NCBI GenBank assembly: GCA_963422465.1
Contig: OY730173.1
Span: 496,001-560,000, forward strand
From: Lichina pygmaea
Taxonomy: Eukaryota > Ascomycota > Lichinomycetes > Lichinales > Lichinaceae
Direction: 5' to 3'
DNA length: 64,000 bases
Position numbers and translations under genes: made by a program. The notes below the pieces were generated by a model. That model did no database searches. It saw only the letters and a list, made by a program, of their open reading frames with translations, and was not told where the DNA came from. Below are positions 29,233 through 41,800 of this stretch, piece after piece (the stretch's first letter is position 1; every line of letters begins with the position of its first letter).

Positions 29233-32200
29233 GTGGCTCCCAGGTATTTTCCGAGTCTGGGTAGTCTTTCCACTTGACAAGGTATCGCTGACCTTTTCTC
29301 TTCAGGATCTGTTCGGCCTCGAATTCCTGAGCGTCTCTCGGTAGTCGCAGTCTGACGTTGACTGGTCTGGTTTTTTCTTCGACTGAAAATGGTCTGACCT
29401 TGACATGGTCCAGTTTCTTTGTTCTTGGTTTCTTGACTTTCCAATTTTTTGTGAGGAGGTAGACTTTATCCCCCTTCTTCAGCTGAGGTGCCATTTTCGA
29501 TTTTTTGTCCATTTGGTGTTGCATCTTTTCTGAGGTCTCTTGAAGGTAATGCCTCATCATCGTGTGCGTTTGTCGTAGGAGCTTGTCATGTTGGAGTGCT
29601 TTCTCCGTGTTTGGTGAAGCTCTGCTTGGCATTCCGATGTTTGCATGTTGTCCAAAATTGGCAAAGAATAGCGATTCCTTTGTTGAGTCTGATCTGTGCT
29701 GGTTGATTGCCAGCTGTGCCACTGGTAATAATTGTACCCAATTGCTGTGGGTCTGGTTGATGTAATGCCGCAAATAAGTCTCCAGAACTTGGTTTGCTCG
29801 CTCTGTCTGGCCGTCAGTTCGTGGGTGGTAGGCTGTAGACATCTTGGGTTTTGTTCCCATGGCTGCACTGATTGTTTTCCAGTAGTTGGATGTGAAGAGT
29901 TTGTCTCTGTCAGTAATGACCGTGATTGGAACTCCGTGGTCCCTGACCAATCTGTCCAGTAGGAGGTGTCCCAACTGCTCTGCTGTGTGGGTTTCCTTGA
30001 ATGGTACCGCTATTAGGTATTTTGTGAATCTGTCCACAATCACCATAATTGAGTCGTAGGTGATTCCTGTGACTGAGTCTTTGGACTTGGGTAGCTTTGT
30101 GATGAAGTCCATTGACACATCTTCCCACGGGCCTCTCGGTATCGTGTTCGGGTGTCCTTCTCCATATGGCTTGTGTCTTCCATGCTTGTTTTTCTGGCAT
30201 AGTAGACATTTGTTGATGTAGCTTGTGACGTGTTGTCGGAGATTGATGACATTGTTCCCTGCCCGTTGGATCAGGTCTGTGGTTTTGGTGATTCCTGGGT
30301 GACCATGTGCTGGATTATCGTGGTAGTTCCTTATTAGTTCTTCAGTGTCTTCTGCTGTGAGCTCGTTGATCTGTGGTTGAGGTACCAGGTTTCCTTGCTG
30401 GTCCTGCTGTAAGATCGTTCCTTGGCGTTCATCATCTTCCATGTGGTCTTTTCGTCAGCTTAGTGTGTCTGCTCTCCCATTGTCTTGTCCAGGGGTGTAC
30501 AAGATCTTGAACTTGTGTTGCCCTAGGAGTTCAGCCCATCTGACTTGCCGTCTGTTCAGCTTCTTGGTTGTCGTGAACGTTGTCAGATTCTTGTGGTCTG
30601 TGAGAATGGTGAGTTCAGAACTGCTTTCCGCGTACACTCTCCAGTGTTCGAGTGCGTTGACGACTGCCAGTAGCTCTTTGTCGTGGATATCATAGTTTTG
30701 TTCCGCTTGTGACATTTTGCGTGAGTAGTAGGCAACTGGGTGCCACTTGCCGTCTGCCTGTTGGCATAGACATGCTCCCACTGCCTGATCTGAAGCGTCT
30801 GTCTTGATTCGCGTCGGTTGGCCTGTCTTGAAGTTGAGGAGAACTGGTTCCTTGGCGCAAGTGTCCTTGAGCTGTTGGAATGCTTTTTGTTGTCTCTCCG
30901 TCCACCGGTACTCCACATCCTTCTTTGTGAGTTCTGTCAGTGGTGTTGCCATCTGTGAGTAGTTCTTGATGAACTGTCGGTTGAAGTTGGCAAATCCCAG
31001 GAAGGCTTGTACTTCCTTAACTGATGTCGGTGTTGGCCATTGCTGAATCACTTTGATTTTCTCAGGGTCAATCTTGATCCCTTCAATCCCTATGATGTAT
31101 CTGAGGAATTCAACTTCCAGTTTGTTGAACTCGTATTTCTTCGGGTTGAGCTTGAGCCCTGCCTTTTGTAGGCATCGTAGAACATCCTTCACATGTTTGG
31201 TATGTTCCTGTTGCGTGTTCGAGTAGACAAGAATGTTGTCCAAGTAGGCGATAGCTGTTTGGTCCAGGTGTGCTCTGATGACGTTGTTGATCAATGCTTG
31301 ACATGTTGCTGGTGCGTTTGTGAGTCCGAATGGCATAACCAGATACTCGTAGTGTCTGTATCGGGTTCTGAAGGCTGTCTTCCATTCTTCTCCTTTTTTC
31401 ATGCGTATCAGGTTGTATGCTCCTTTCAAGTCCAGCTTGGTAAAGATTGTAGCTTGACTGATCCTGTCTCGCAATTCGTTCGCATTTGGCAACGGATATC
31501 AGTTCTTGATGGTAATGTTGTTGAGTTTCCTGTAATCCACACAAAGTCGAAGACTTCCGTCTTTCTTTGGTGCAAATAGTATCGGGTATCCTGCTGGCGA
31601 TTGAGATTCTCGAATGAAACCCTTTTTCAGGTTTTCCTCCAGGTACTCGCGAAGTACTTGGAGCTCTTTCTCTGATAACTGGTAAATTGGTCCAAATCCT
31701 GGCTCTGTCCCTGGTTGCAACTTGATCTCATGATCCCAAGGTTGGTGCTTAGGCAACGCTGCTGTCGTTGTCTCTTCCTGAAAGAGGTTATCATACCCAG
31801 GTCAGTACTCTTCAGGGATCTCCAGAGGGTTAACAACTTCCTCTCTCTTCATCTCTGACTGTTTGGCCACCTGGTTCTGGGGTGTGCCTGTTGAGGCGGA
31901 CCTCTTCTTTTGAGAGTTGTCCTTTCTGTCAGTGAGGTTCCACTGAGGACTCCTTCCCTCATCTGTCCATGCCTTCTGCGGCTGGTAACAGGTCTGAGCT
32001 GTGTTGTTAGTGCAGTTCCTAAACGTGAGTACTCCTGTCTTCCAGTTAACAACTGGGTTGTGCTTCTTTAGCCAAGGCATCCCCAAATAGATATCCTGAG
32101 TGGCCAACTCAACAATATCAAGGTGGATCCTTTCAGCATGGTGTCCGGTAACCATTTCCATTGGCTGCGTCTCATGGCAGACTAGCTCTGTCTGTCCATT

Positions 32201-32380
32201 TGCCATCGCGAGCTGATAGGGCTGCTGCTTGCGTCTCCTTCCAGTGCTGAGGGTGTCGTAAAGTTGTCTTGAAATGTAGTTTCCACTGGCTCCAGAGTCA
32301 ACAAGTGTGTATGTCCGTACTGGCGTGTTGGCATGTAGTGACACAGGCAATCACAGGTGCTTTGCGTTGCTAGGGGTCAT
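29174..32380 (-). pseudogene. pol of chromovirus 2 (PR-RT-RH-IN-chromodomain)
   Basis: One continuous frame of 1069 codons from ATG 32380 (overlapping the gag stop as ATGA) to the stop at 29174, broken only by four TGA codons near 32350, 31802, 31500 and 30445. Domains: protease VDSGASGNYIS; RT with [37 protein letters not shown] and YLDN where YLDD is expected (second catalytic Asp lost); RNase H IKTDASDQAVGACL; integrase HPGITKTTDLI, MDFITKLPKS, DGQTERANQVLE; C-terminal chromodomain EAEQILKRKGQRYLVKWKDY. The integrase-chromodomain half (422 codons) is uninterrupted. Confidence 0.9.
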
Positions 32381-33918
32381 GTTGTTGAGCTCCCGATGTC
32401 GCCCCTTGACAAGGGAGTTCAGTCTTTTCCTGATCGAAGTGTCTTACCACTGACTGGGCAATGGGTCCAGCCATTCCCATCAGTCCTGAGGAATCCGTTC
32501 ATGAATTTGTCTTGCTGATGCTTGTCACATCCAGGCTTGAGGCAGTACTGCCAATTGTTGACGTAGCAGTTGTGGTTGTTGCCTTGCTGTAGGAACATGA
32601 GGTGTTCGTGCCAATCATGTGTGTGCCCGGGGAATGCAGTGTGTTGGCGTTTGTCCCAAAGATGGATCTCACACACATCCTTCTCGCAATTGACCCAATG
32701 CTTGTGGCAGGTGGCGTGGTAGGGTGAATGTCCTCTGTACCTTTGTAGTTGTTCGTGGTAGGTGTAGTAGTGCTTCATGCAAAACCTCCACTGTAGTTCG
32801 CCGTGCCGTAGATTTCGTGGGTCCATGCTGTAAGCATAGCTTCCTTGTGGTATTTCTTCTTTGATAGACGTGGGTTCGTCTCAGTCCCCATCAGAGGTGG
32901 TTAAGGGCTCCTGTCCCTTGTCCTGACCTGTTAGTTCTGGTAGGTCCTTGCCTCCTGATGTTGCCAGTTGGTGGGCTGCTTCCAATATCTGATCGTAGTC
33001 GTCCCATTGTTCGAGGGATAGCTGAGCCTCTCCTGGTGGGTCCTCTGGCTTGATGACATTCCAGTCTCCGTCGAGCGTATTAAGTTGCTGTCGGTGCATC
33101 TTGTTCTTTGAACAACAGTCTTTCGCCATGTGGCCTAGCTTGCCACAGGCATAGCACTTCAGTGCTTTCCCCTTTTTGTTGTTCCTTCCCTTCGTGAACC
33201 TTCCCTTGTGGTGGACTGCATCCAGTTCCATAGGTGCATAGCCATATGGATCATGTGGTGGTGCCTTGTTAGGCGGCTTGTAGTGGTTGCTCACATGCCA
33301 TGCGGGGTGGCTGTATCCTCCATCGTGGCATTTCTCCATCGCTCGCTCGAATAGTTTGTCATCGATGTTGATTGCTTGTGCGATGAGCTTGTCCAGTGTG
33401 TCGACCGCTCGTCCGTCGAAGGTAATTTCATCCTTCATGTTTTCCTTGAGTCCACGTCAGTACATGACCATCAGGGCGTTGTTATCCCAATCAGTCAGTA
33501 CTGAGTATTGTTTGAACTGTGTGGTGTACTCTGCGGCTGAGCGTTGTTGCTTGATGTGCTGGATCATTCGTATAGCCACTTTGTCTTTGTTAGATGGTCC
33601 AAGGATCCTTTTGATCTTGTCCTTGAATCGCATCCATTTTGTCATCCATTCTGTTGTGCCATCGTGGTCTCTGTTTCCTGAGAGATGTTTGTTGACGTAG
33701 GGCTTGATCCATCGATAAGCATTGCCTCTCATGTAAGTGGTTGCAAAGAGTGGCCACTTTTCTTTAGGCAGCTTTGTTTCTGGTTGGAATTGAAAGTAGA
33801 CTTGGAGTTGCATGAGCCAATTGTCAACCTTGTTCCTTTCGCCGTAGAACAGGTCTGGCTTGGCAACGCTAATCTTTCCATCTGGGAAGTTGGGGTTGGT
33901 TGCTCCTGAGGTACTCAT
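32377..33918 (-). pseudogene. gag of chromovirus 2 with His/Cys-rich extension
   Basis: Frame of 513 codons from MSTSGATNPNFPDG (33918) to the TGA at 32379-32377, with premature TGA codons near 33457, 32881 and 32419. Order: capsid (KPDLFYGERNKVDNWLMQLQ, EYTTQFKQYSVLTDW), zinc knuckle CYACGKLGHMAKDC, acidic linker, then an unusual module of about 135 residues with 8 Cys and many His (WRFCMKHYYTYHEQL, TCHKHWVNCEKDVCEIHLWD, YCLKPGCDKHQQD) before the terminus. The ATG lies only 19 bp after the 5' LTR, so the leader is very short. Confidence 0.85.
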
Positions 33919-33936
33919 CCTTGAGGGTCTTCAAAG

Positions 33937-34535
33937 TGTTGCGGTCTGTACCGTACTGTCCTATCCGAGTATAGGATTAGGGCAAGAGGTGGAAGGCGGG
34001 TTGGTTCTCGCAGGAGAGGAGTGTCAAGGAGTGCGAAGGGGTTTGGTGGAACGTGGTGGTGGTGACACCTGATCAATGGCTTCGTACAAAGGATTGTATT
34101 GAAGTAGATCTAGTTGTCTGGATCACAACATGAGTTGAAGACGATTGTTCCATAAGGGAACTATCGCCGGACTATATAGTGCTGGCCTGTCAAGACGATC
34201 GAGATTGTCTTGACAGTCTTGACGTCAAGACAGGTGAGATTGTCTCGACAGTCCCACCATGTTATGCACCCTGCGTCGAGACGGGTGAGATTGTCTCGAT
34301 GCTTCATGCATCCTGCGTTGAGACAGGTGAGATTGTCTTGATACTTCATGCACCCTGTGTCGAGACTGGTGAGATTGTCTTGATGCTTCATGCATCATGC
34401 GTCGAGACTCCCGTGTGTGTCTCGACAGTCACGTGACCCCTTGTTGGTTGGTCACTTGACTTCCATGGTGTCCTCTTGCCTGGCCCGCGGCCTGATTGCC
34501 TATAAATGAGTGGCTCCCATCCCTGGGTCGTAACA
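33937..34535 (-). repeat. Upstream (5') LTR of chromovirus 2
   Basis: 599 bp, same length and ends as 28089-28687. Contains the same 42-bp repeat array with several CpG sites already lost. Flanked by CGGGA at 34536-34540. Confidence 0.9.
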
Positions 34536-34540
34536 CGGGA

Positions 34541-36994
34541 CTTGATGCAAATTGGTGGTGTGAGCTTGAGCTTCCTGGGATAGTCGGAGTTCAGCTTGCA
34601 ACTGTTCCAGAATCTGCGTCATTTCTCCAGATATTTCCATAGCATCTTGGTTGCAGGCTTCACTTGTGGGTGTGATGCTGAGCTGTGGATGGAACTCTTT
34701 GTTGGCAAAGAACAGTGACATGCCAGAGGAATCAGACTGGGAGTTGTTCTGCGTGAACTCTACCAGAGAAAGCTATTGGACCCAGTTATCTTGGAGATAG
34801 TTGACATAGGATCTCAGGTAGCGTTCAAGCTCCTGATTCTCTTGTTCTGTCTGACTATCTGTCTCTGGGTGGTGTTCTGAGGATAGTTGTAGCATGATGT
34901 TAAGATGGGCACAGAGTACTTTCCAGAATAAGCTGACAAACTGACCTCCTCTGTCTGAGACAATACTCCTGGGTAAGCCATGGGTACAGACAATAAACTG
35001 GACAAACATCCAGACAAGATGTGAGGTTGTCATCTCAGCACATGGCACAAAGTGGTGTTCTTTGGTGAGACAGTCAGTGATGACCCAGATGTGCTTGGCA
35101 CCAGGGAAGCAGGCATCTCTTGACTTGGGCAAGTCAGTAATAAAATCTATAGCCAGATCCTGCCAACATTACTGAGGTATGGGAAGAGACAGCAGCTCTC
35201 CTTGGCAATCACAGGCAGGCTTTGCTCAGAGCAGACATGACAATTCCTGATGTACTGCTGTATGATGTTCACTATCTTTGGCTAATAGTACCAACAAGAC
35301 AGAAGATTGTGAGTCTTGGCAATCCCAGTGTGGCTAGCCATTACTTGGTCATGGGCTTCTTGGAACAAGTGTAGGTGTAGCTCATTGTTCTCAGGGATCC
35401 AGAGTCAGTTCTTGTAGAAGAGATAGTCATTTTCCAAGCTGCAGTCTGAGAGAGATACTTCTTGACTGTGCCTGACACTATCCCTTAGTATCTGTGACAC
35501 TATTACCACTGGATCACCTTCAGCAAGGTTGTTATAGGTAGCTTGGATGATGTCTGAAAGAGGTGCAGCATTATGTTTAGTGTTAACTGGTGCAGCTTCT
35601 GAACATCTCAGGATCTGGATGGGCTTGACTTGAACCTCTGAATGTGCAAGATTCTTGGGCTTGAGGACAACTTACTCCATGAAGTCTTGACAGAGATCAC
35701 TGTCTGACAGGAGGTCTTGGGAATGTTGAGTGAGAGTGTCAGCCTTGCACTGACTGCCTGGACAGTAGCTGATCTTGAAATTGAAACATGACAAGAACTC
35801 ACTCCAACAGGCTTGATGGTGGGAAAGACACTTTGACAACATGAAGTACTCCAAGTTCTTGTGATCAGAGATCACCTTGACAGGTTCTGGAGATCCTTCA
35901 AGCTCTGCTCACTATTCTTCAAAGACACAGACAATTGCCAGCAACTCTTTATTGTAGATCTTGTAGTTGCATTCTGCTGGCAGGTGGCAGCATGACAAGA
36001 AGGCAACAGGGTGTAGAACTCCTTCATGGTCTGGCTGTGACAGGACAGCACCAGAGACGTAGTCAGAAGTGTCAGTCTCAACAACACACTCCTTCTCCAG
36101 ATCAAAGTACTGCAGGATGGGTGCAGTGCTGAACACCTTCTTGATGCTTTCAAACAAGTGCTGCTCTGGGGTTTCCCACTTGAAGGCAACATTCTTCTTG
36201 GTCAGGGCTGTGAGTGGGGATGCAAGCTTGGCAAAGTCTTTGATGAACTGGCGGTAGAAGTTTGCAAAAGCAATGAAGCTCTGCACTTCCTTGAGACTGG
36301 CAGAAGGATTCCACTCCTTGATAGTGTTAGTCTTGGCTGGGTCCATGCTCACAGATCTGGGTCAGCCATCTTTAGTGGCAGACTGAATGATAAGGCTAAG
36401 GTACTTGACTTGATGCACTTCAAAGTTGTACTTAGAGATGTCAACTTGCAGGCTTGCATCTTGTAGTTGACTGAGAACAAGCTTGACATACTTCTGGTGT
36501 TTCTTGAGTGTCTGACTGTAGACAAGGATGTCATCCACATAGGCAGTGCCAAAGACATCAAGGATGTCAGGTCCTAAAACATCATTGATGTAGTTCTGGA
36601 ATGTGCTTGGAGTATTGGCAAGACCAAAGAGTATAACAAGGTATTTGTAGAGGCCTGAGTGTGTGCGGAATGCAGTCTTCTATTCTTCACCTTCCTTTAT
36701 CCAGATACAGTTAAAGGCATCAATAATATCAAGCTTGGTGTACCACACAGCTTTGCAAAGCTGGTCCAACATCCTCCAGATCAGTGGTAGGGGGTAACAG
36801 TTCTTGATGGTGATAGTGTTGAGTGCTCTGTAGTCTACACAGAAATGCAATCCACCTTCTGGCTTCTTGACAAAGAGGACTGGTGCAGCAGCAGGTGATG
36901 AAGATGCTTGAATAAAGCTCTTGTTCAGGTTCTTTGTCAGGTACTTCTTGAGAACTTCAAGTTCTTCTCTGCTTATGCTGTACAGAGGTCCAGA
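34541..36994 (-). pseudogene. RT (C-part), RNase H and integrase of element A
   Basis: Degenerate minus-strand pol between LINE1 and chromovirus 2: [57 protein letters not shown]; RNase H VVETDTSDYVSGAVLSQ; integrase core IWVITDCLTKEHHFVP, SDRGGQFVSLFWK, HHPETDSQTEQENQELERYL. Several stops and frameshifts separate these blocks. It continues in frame sense with the fragment ending IEPGTQAPSGPL on the other side of LINE1. Confidence 0.85.
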
Positions 36995-37496
36995 CATGAC
37001 AACTCTTCCCAGAACCACATTCTTCAAGGACCATCATTTTTGACAAACACCAAAATTTGTCATATGTTCTGGAAAACAGCTGAGTTCCTCTCTGAAACCA
37101 ACCAAACCTTAAGGTGAAAACCCATCACCTTTGAGAATCACACGTGTTTGTCAAAAGTTGTGATCTTGAATCCACGATCTTCTTCTTCAACAACCAGCAA
37201 TCTACCCACAACCAGAGAGAGAGAGTCTTAGGATAAGAGGAATGGTTAGAGTCTGACTGACTCTGGAGCTAGCAGTCTTTGGCTCAAGGAAAGTCTAGAT
37301 AGGGGGTCTGGTCCCTAGTCTAGGTTAATACTTCTAGCTTTGCCCAGAGCTTAGTTGGAAAAAGCTGCCCAGGAAAGTCTAGTCTTGGGGATTGGTCCCA
37401 GGACTAGATTATTACTGCTGGGAAACCAGGTGACTCTTCTTTCTGGCAGTACTCTGCAGACAGGAAACACCCAACCAGTGCCAAACAATCTCTAAC

Positions 37497-38889
37497 ATAA
37501 CTCCCAAAAAGAAAAAACTCACCTTTTCAGAAAGTAACACCAGAGCTACACCAGCTATACTCTCCCAACCAGCTCCCAGTCTGGCTAGCACCCAGTCCAG
37601 CTCTCCTACCCCCCAACCAGCTCCCCAGAGTGACTACAAACTAGTAGACTCCTGGATCAAAACTCAACCAGTCCCAGAATCTATTCTGAAAAGCTGGGAA
37701 AATATCAAAAAGAACTTCTTCCCTACAGAAGCCCAGTCTAGCTCTACTGGCCTCACCAACAGAATCTTCCAGAAGCTGGAGAATATCAACAAGCGGCTGG
37801 ACAAACAAGAAGCCAAGCCATCATATGCCCAGGCTGTCCAAAAATCTATTCCAGCACAAATCCCTCTACCTGCAAGAATTCTCAAAGAAGTTCTTGTACA
37901 TCCTGGTATCCAGCCACCTGACATGGCTAATAGAACTCACATCCAGCTTTTCCAGACTCTTCAAGACAGACTACCCAGCCCCTACAACAAGCAGGTCAGA
38001 GCAGTAAGGAAACTTCCTTCAGGGGATATCCTTATTAACACAGAAAGCCAAGAGACTAAAGTCTTCCTAGAGAAAAACCCTGCCTGGGTATCAGCTATCT
38101 TCACAAAGGAAGCAACCATCCAGCCCAAGAGATTTCCAGTTCTGATCCATGGAGTCAGAACAGAAGATATCCAACCTGAAGACCTGGAGAAAACCTGCCA
38201 GATAATCCAGAACAGCAACCCATCTCTGAGCAAGCAAATCACTATCCTGAGAGCCTACTGGTCTAAGAAGGCTATAGCTCAAAAGAAGCCAGTTACCTCT
38301 CTCCACCTGGATCTGGCTACCCCTGAACAAGCCAATCTTTTGATTGAGAGTGGGCTAGTGCTGGGGCACAGGATGTATGAAGCAGAACCTTTTCTGGCAG
38401 ACACAGTTATTGCACAATGTTTCAAGTGCTTTGGCTATGGGCACCAAGCACACTTCTGCAAGAACAAAGCTGTGTGTGGTGCCTGTGGAGGCCAGCATGA
38501 AAGGAGAGCCTGCCAAGTTCCTGAACAGCTTCTCAAGCCAAAATGCTGCAACTGCAGAGGAGCTCACCCAGCCTGGGCCAGTGTCTGTCCAGTACGCCAG
38601 GAAGCAGCCAAGAAGGCAAGAGAAGCATGGAACACACGCCCAGGAAAATATGAGATCCCAACAGCTACCTCTGTTCCAGCTCTACAACCCCCCCCCAGTT
38701 ATGTTTTTCCCTCTCTCTCAGTCTCTACCAGAGGGGAAAAAACGTAAAACAGCTGAGCCAAGCAGAAGCTCAGAGAGACTCAGAGGTGCACTCCCAGAAG
38801 TGCAAATTCTTTCTTCAAGATCAGCCAACTCTGGAGGAAAGCTACCAGCTAACTCCTTCAAGATCTTTGATGCTGAGATGTCTGCATGA
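37497..38889 (+). pseudogene. LINE1 ORF1 (gag-like, zinc knuckles), start lost
   Basis: Aligns with LINE2 ORF1 from its first codon, but the start is ATA (37497) instead of ATG. It then runs without stops: SPTPQPAPQ, YAQAVQKSIPAQIP, KQVRAVRKLPSGDILINTES, LHLDLATPEQANLLIESG. Three CCHC-type knuckles follow (CFKCFGYGHQAHFC, CGACGGQHERRAC, CCNCRGAHPAWASVC). A frameshift at 38690-38735, after a C8 run, separates the last about 50 codons. Ends TGA overlapping the ORF2 ATG (ATGA, 38886-38889). RNA-binding/packaging role expected. Confidence 0.85.
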
Positions 38890-41800
38890 AAGACACAAAG
38901 CTGACACTTCTCCAGTATAATGTGCAAAAAAGCCAATCAGTCCAAGAGCTACTGCTAGCAACCTCAGCTCTCCAAGAGGTGGACATTATTGCACTTCAAG
39001 AGCCCTGGAAAAACCCTCACCTAGAAACAAGCACTTCAACTGTTTTCTCTTCCTTCCTTCCTCTCTACTGTTCAGAGATTGGCAGAACACTTTTTCTTAT
39101 TAATAAAAATCTGAAACTCTCTTCTCTTCATCCTACCTTCTGGAATAAAGACTTTGTTTCTCTTGAAATCTACTTGGAAAACTCTTCTACTTCTCTTTGG
39201 GTACATAATCTCTACTTCACCCCATCAAGTCAAGAAAACTACACAGAGGTATCAGAAGCTCTTCTCTGTTTACTCCAAAATGCTTTACAAGAACAAGGAC
39301 AACATATTCTTCTCACAGACTCAAATCTTCACCACCCAGACTGGTCAAAGAAAAGAAGACTGTACTCTGAGACTGCAAACAAGTTTCAAGACCTAATGAA
39401 AGATTTAAATCTGGATTTAGCTATTGCACCTTTCACCCCTACCAGAGCAAGATCTCTTTCTGAAAAACCATGTTCTTCTATTGATCTGTCTTTTATTTCT
39501 TCTTCTCTTTCTAACTCTCTGATTTTCTCTAAAGTGGCTCTTCAGTTCTTTCATGGGTCTGACCACAGACCTGTACTAACCTGCCTGGACCTGGATCCTC
39601 CAAGGAAAATCTGGAAACCAGAAAGAAACTGGAGAACACTGGACTCAAACCTTGCAAGAGTAGAGTGTGAGAAGCTACACCTGCCCTTCCACTTCCAAGA
39701 CAAATATGAAGTGGATGAGTACTTGGAGTATCTTGACAACTTTCTCTAAGAAATAGCAAGCAAATCCACACAGCTCCAGAAGCAATCTGGCCACTCAGTT
39801 CCCTGGTGGAATCAAGAGATCCAAAACAAGGTTAAAGAGGAAAGAAGAGTAAGAAGAAAAGTGCAAAAAAGGCAAGCAAGTCAAGGGGAACTTGAGCAAG
39901 CAACTAAGCTCAAGAAAAAGGCAGTCAGAGATAGAAAACAGAACACTTTCAGACACCAAATCCATGAGCTGGCCAGCTCTTCAAAGTTCTGGAAGCTTGC
40001 AAAGTGGGGAAAGTCCAAAGCCAACAAGACTTCTGATCTTCCTCTGGTTCCTGACCTGGAAACACATGAAGGAATAGCCAAAACCTTTGAGGAAAAGACT
40101 AAAGCCTTCTCACAACAGTTCTTTCCAAAAGCTCTAGTTCCAGAACCAGGCTCAGAAAGCTCCCAGACTATCTCTGAGATACAGCTCTCCCAGGAGGTAA
40201 CATGTGAAGAAGTGGAGCAAATTCTGGCCAAGAAGAAACCTTTCACAGCAGGAGGGAGAGACAAGCTGCCAAATGGATTTCTGAGAGCTCTGAGGCCTAG
40301 GTTCTGCCAAGCTCTAGCTATTCTGACTTCAACATGCTGGAAACTGGAGTACTTCCCTGAAAGATTTAAGAGTGCAAAAACAGTCTGCTTGAGGAAACCT
40401 GGCAAGAGAACCTACAATCAAGCTAAAGCCTGGCGCTCTATAGCTCTGCTAAACACAACAGGCAAGCTGATAGAAGCTATTGCTGCAGCCAGACTAAGCA
40501 AGATAGCAGAAGAAGCTGGACTATTGCCAGATATCCAGATGGGCTTTAGGAAAGAAAGATCCACAGAAGCAGCACTTTTCCTTCTAACCTCCCAAGTGGA
40601 AAAAGTCTGGAAGGAAGGCATGGTTGCATCCCTACTCTCACTGGATATCTCAGAAGCCTATGACAGAGTTCTCCCCAAGATACTACAGCAAATTCTGAAA
40701 AGAAAAAGAATACCAGTCTGGCTAGCTTCCTGGATCTACTCCTTCTGTGATAAGCGCTCTACCACTCTTGTCTTTGATGATTCTGAGTCTTGTTCTATTC
40801 CTATTCATTGTGGAGTTCCTCAAGGTTCTCCACTATCCCCTATTCTTTTTTTATTCTACATTTCTGAATTGCATGAGACTGTGCATACTCTCTCTTCTGG
40901 TGTATCTGCCCTGGGGTTTGCAGATGATACAAATCTGCTTGCTTTTGGTCACTCCTTGAAAAGTAACCTTCTGAAGTTAAAGAACACACACCACAAATGT
41001 CTATCCTGGACTGCAAGACATGGAATAGTCTTCTCACCTGAGAAATATGAAATACTTCATTTTTCCAGAAGAAGATCAGACAATCTTCAGCTCAAGCTCA
41101 GACTGGGGAATGTGATTCTCAAACCAAAAGAAGAAGTGTGAGTACTTGGAGTGTACCTAGATGCAAAGCTCCACTGGCACAAACACCAGAGGATTATTCT
41201 TCAAAAAGCACAGAAAGCACTCTCTTCTCTTTCTAGAACTTCCTATTCTACTTGGGGCTTTCCAGTTCACACATCATGTCTGGTGTACACTGCTGTACTG
41301 AGATCTCTACTGAGCTATGCAGTGGGGATCTGGTTTAACCCTCTAAGAAAATCCTCCAATATCTCTTCTCTTGTTTCATTTCAAAACAGATGCCTAAGAC
41401 TTATTGGGGGTGCTTTCAAAGCCACTCCTTCTTTTCTATTAGAGAGTGAGCTTTTTCTTCTACCTCTAGACCTCTACTTTAAATTTCGCACTGCCTGTTT
41501 TCTTTCTTCTATTCAAAACCCCCCTCTCAAATACTTTCTTGACAGTATCTTTTCCACTATTTCCAGCTATGCCTCTCTCTTGAAGAAACCTTTAAAGGAA
41601 TCCTCAACTATCTCTCCTAAGTGGAAATTCACTTGGTTAAGTCAAATAACTACTAACCAGGCTAGTTCAAAGAAAGAACTACAAAAGCTCTTTACTAAAG
41701 AGTGGGAAGACTAATGGGAAGAGAAGAAAAGAAGAAGCTATCCAGGCTGGCAGACTTTCTGTCAAAAGCCACACAAAAACAATCTGAAGCTCTACAAAGA

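Larger units (their letters stand above)
28089..34535 (-). mobile_element. Chromovirus 2, complete Ty3/gypsy element with 599-bp LTRs
   Basis: 6447 bp bounded by two 599-bp LTRs (TGTTGCGG...GTAACA) and a perfect 5-bp target duplication CGGGA (28084-28088 and 34536-34540). Coding strand is minus: gag 33918-32377, pol 32380-29174, polypurine tract 28688-28704 against the downstream LTR. It lies inside the integrase of element A. Internal domains are all recognisable: capsid, CCHC knuckle, His/Cys-rich module, DSG protease, RT, RNase H, integrase, chromodomain. Premature stops, all TGA, make it non-autonomous as it stands. Confidence 0.92.

Noticed and set aside
29174-33918. Stop-codon reassignment or readthrough as explanation for repeated in-frame TGA in chromovirus 2
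   Set aside because: Host genes end normally at TGA, and each TGA plus the YLDN change fits a CpG transition; decay is simpler.
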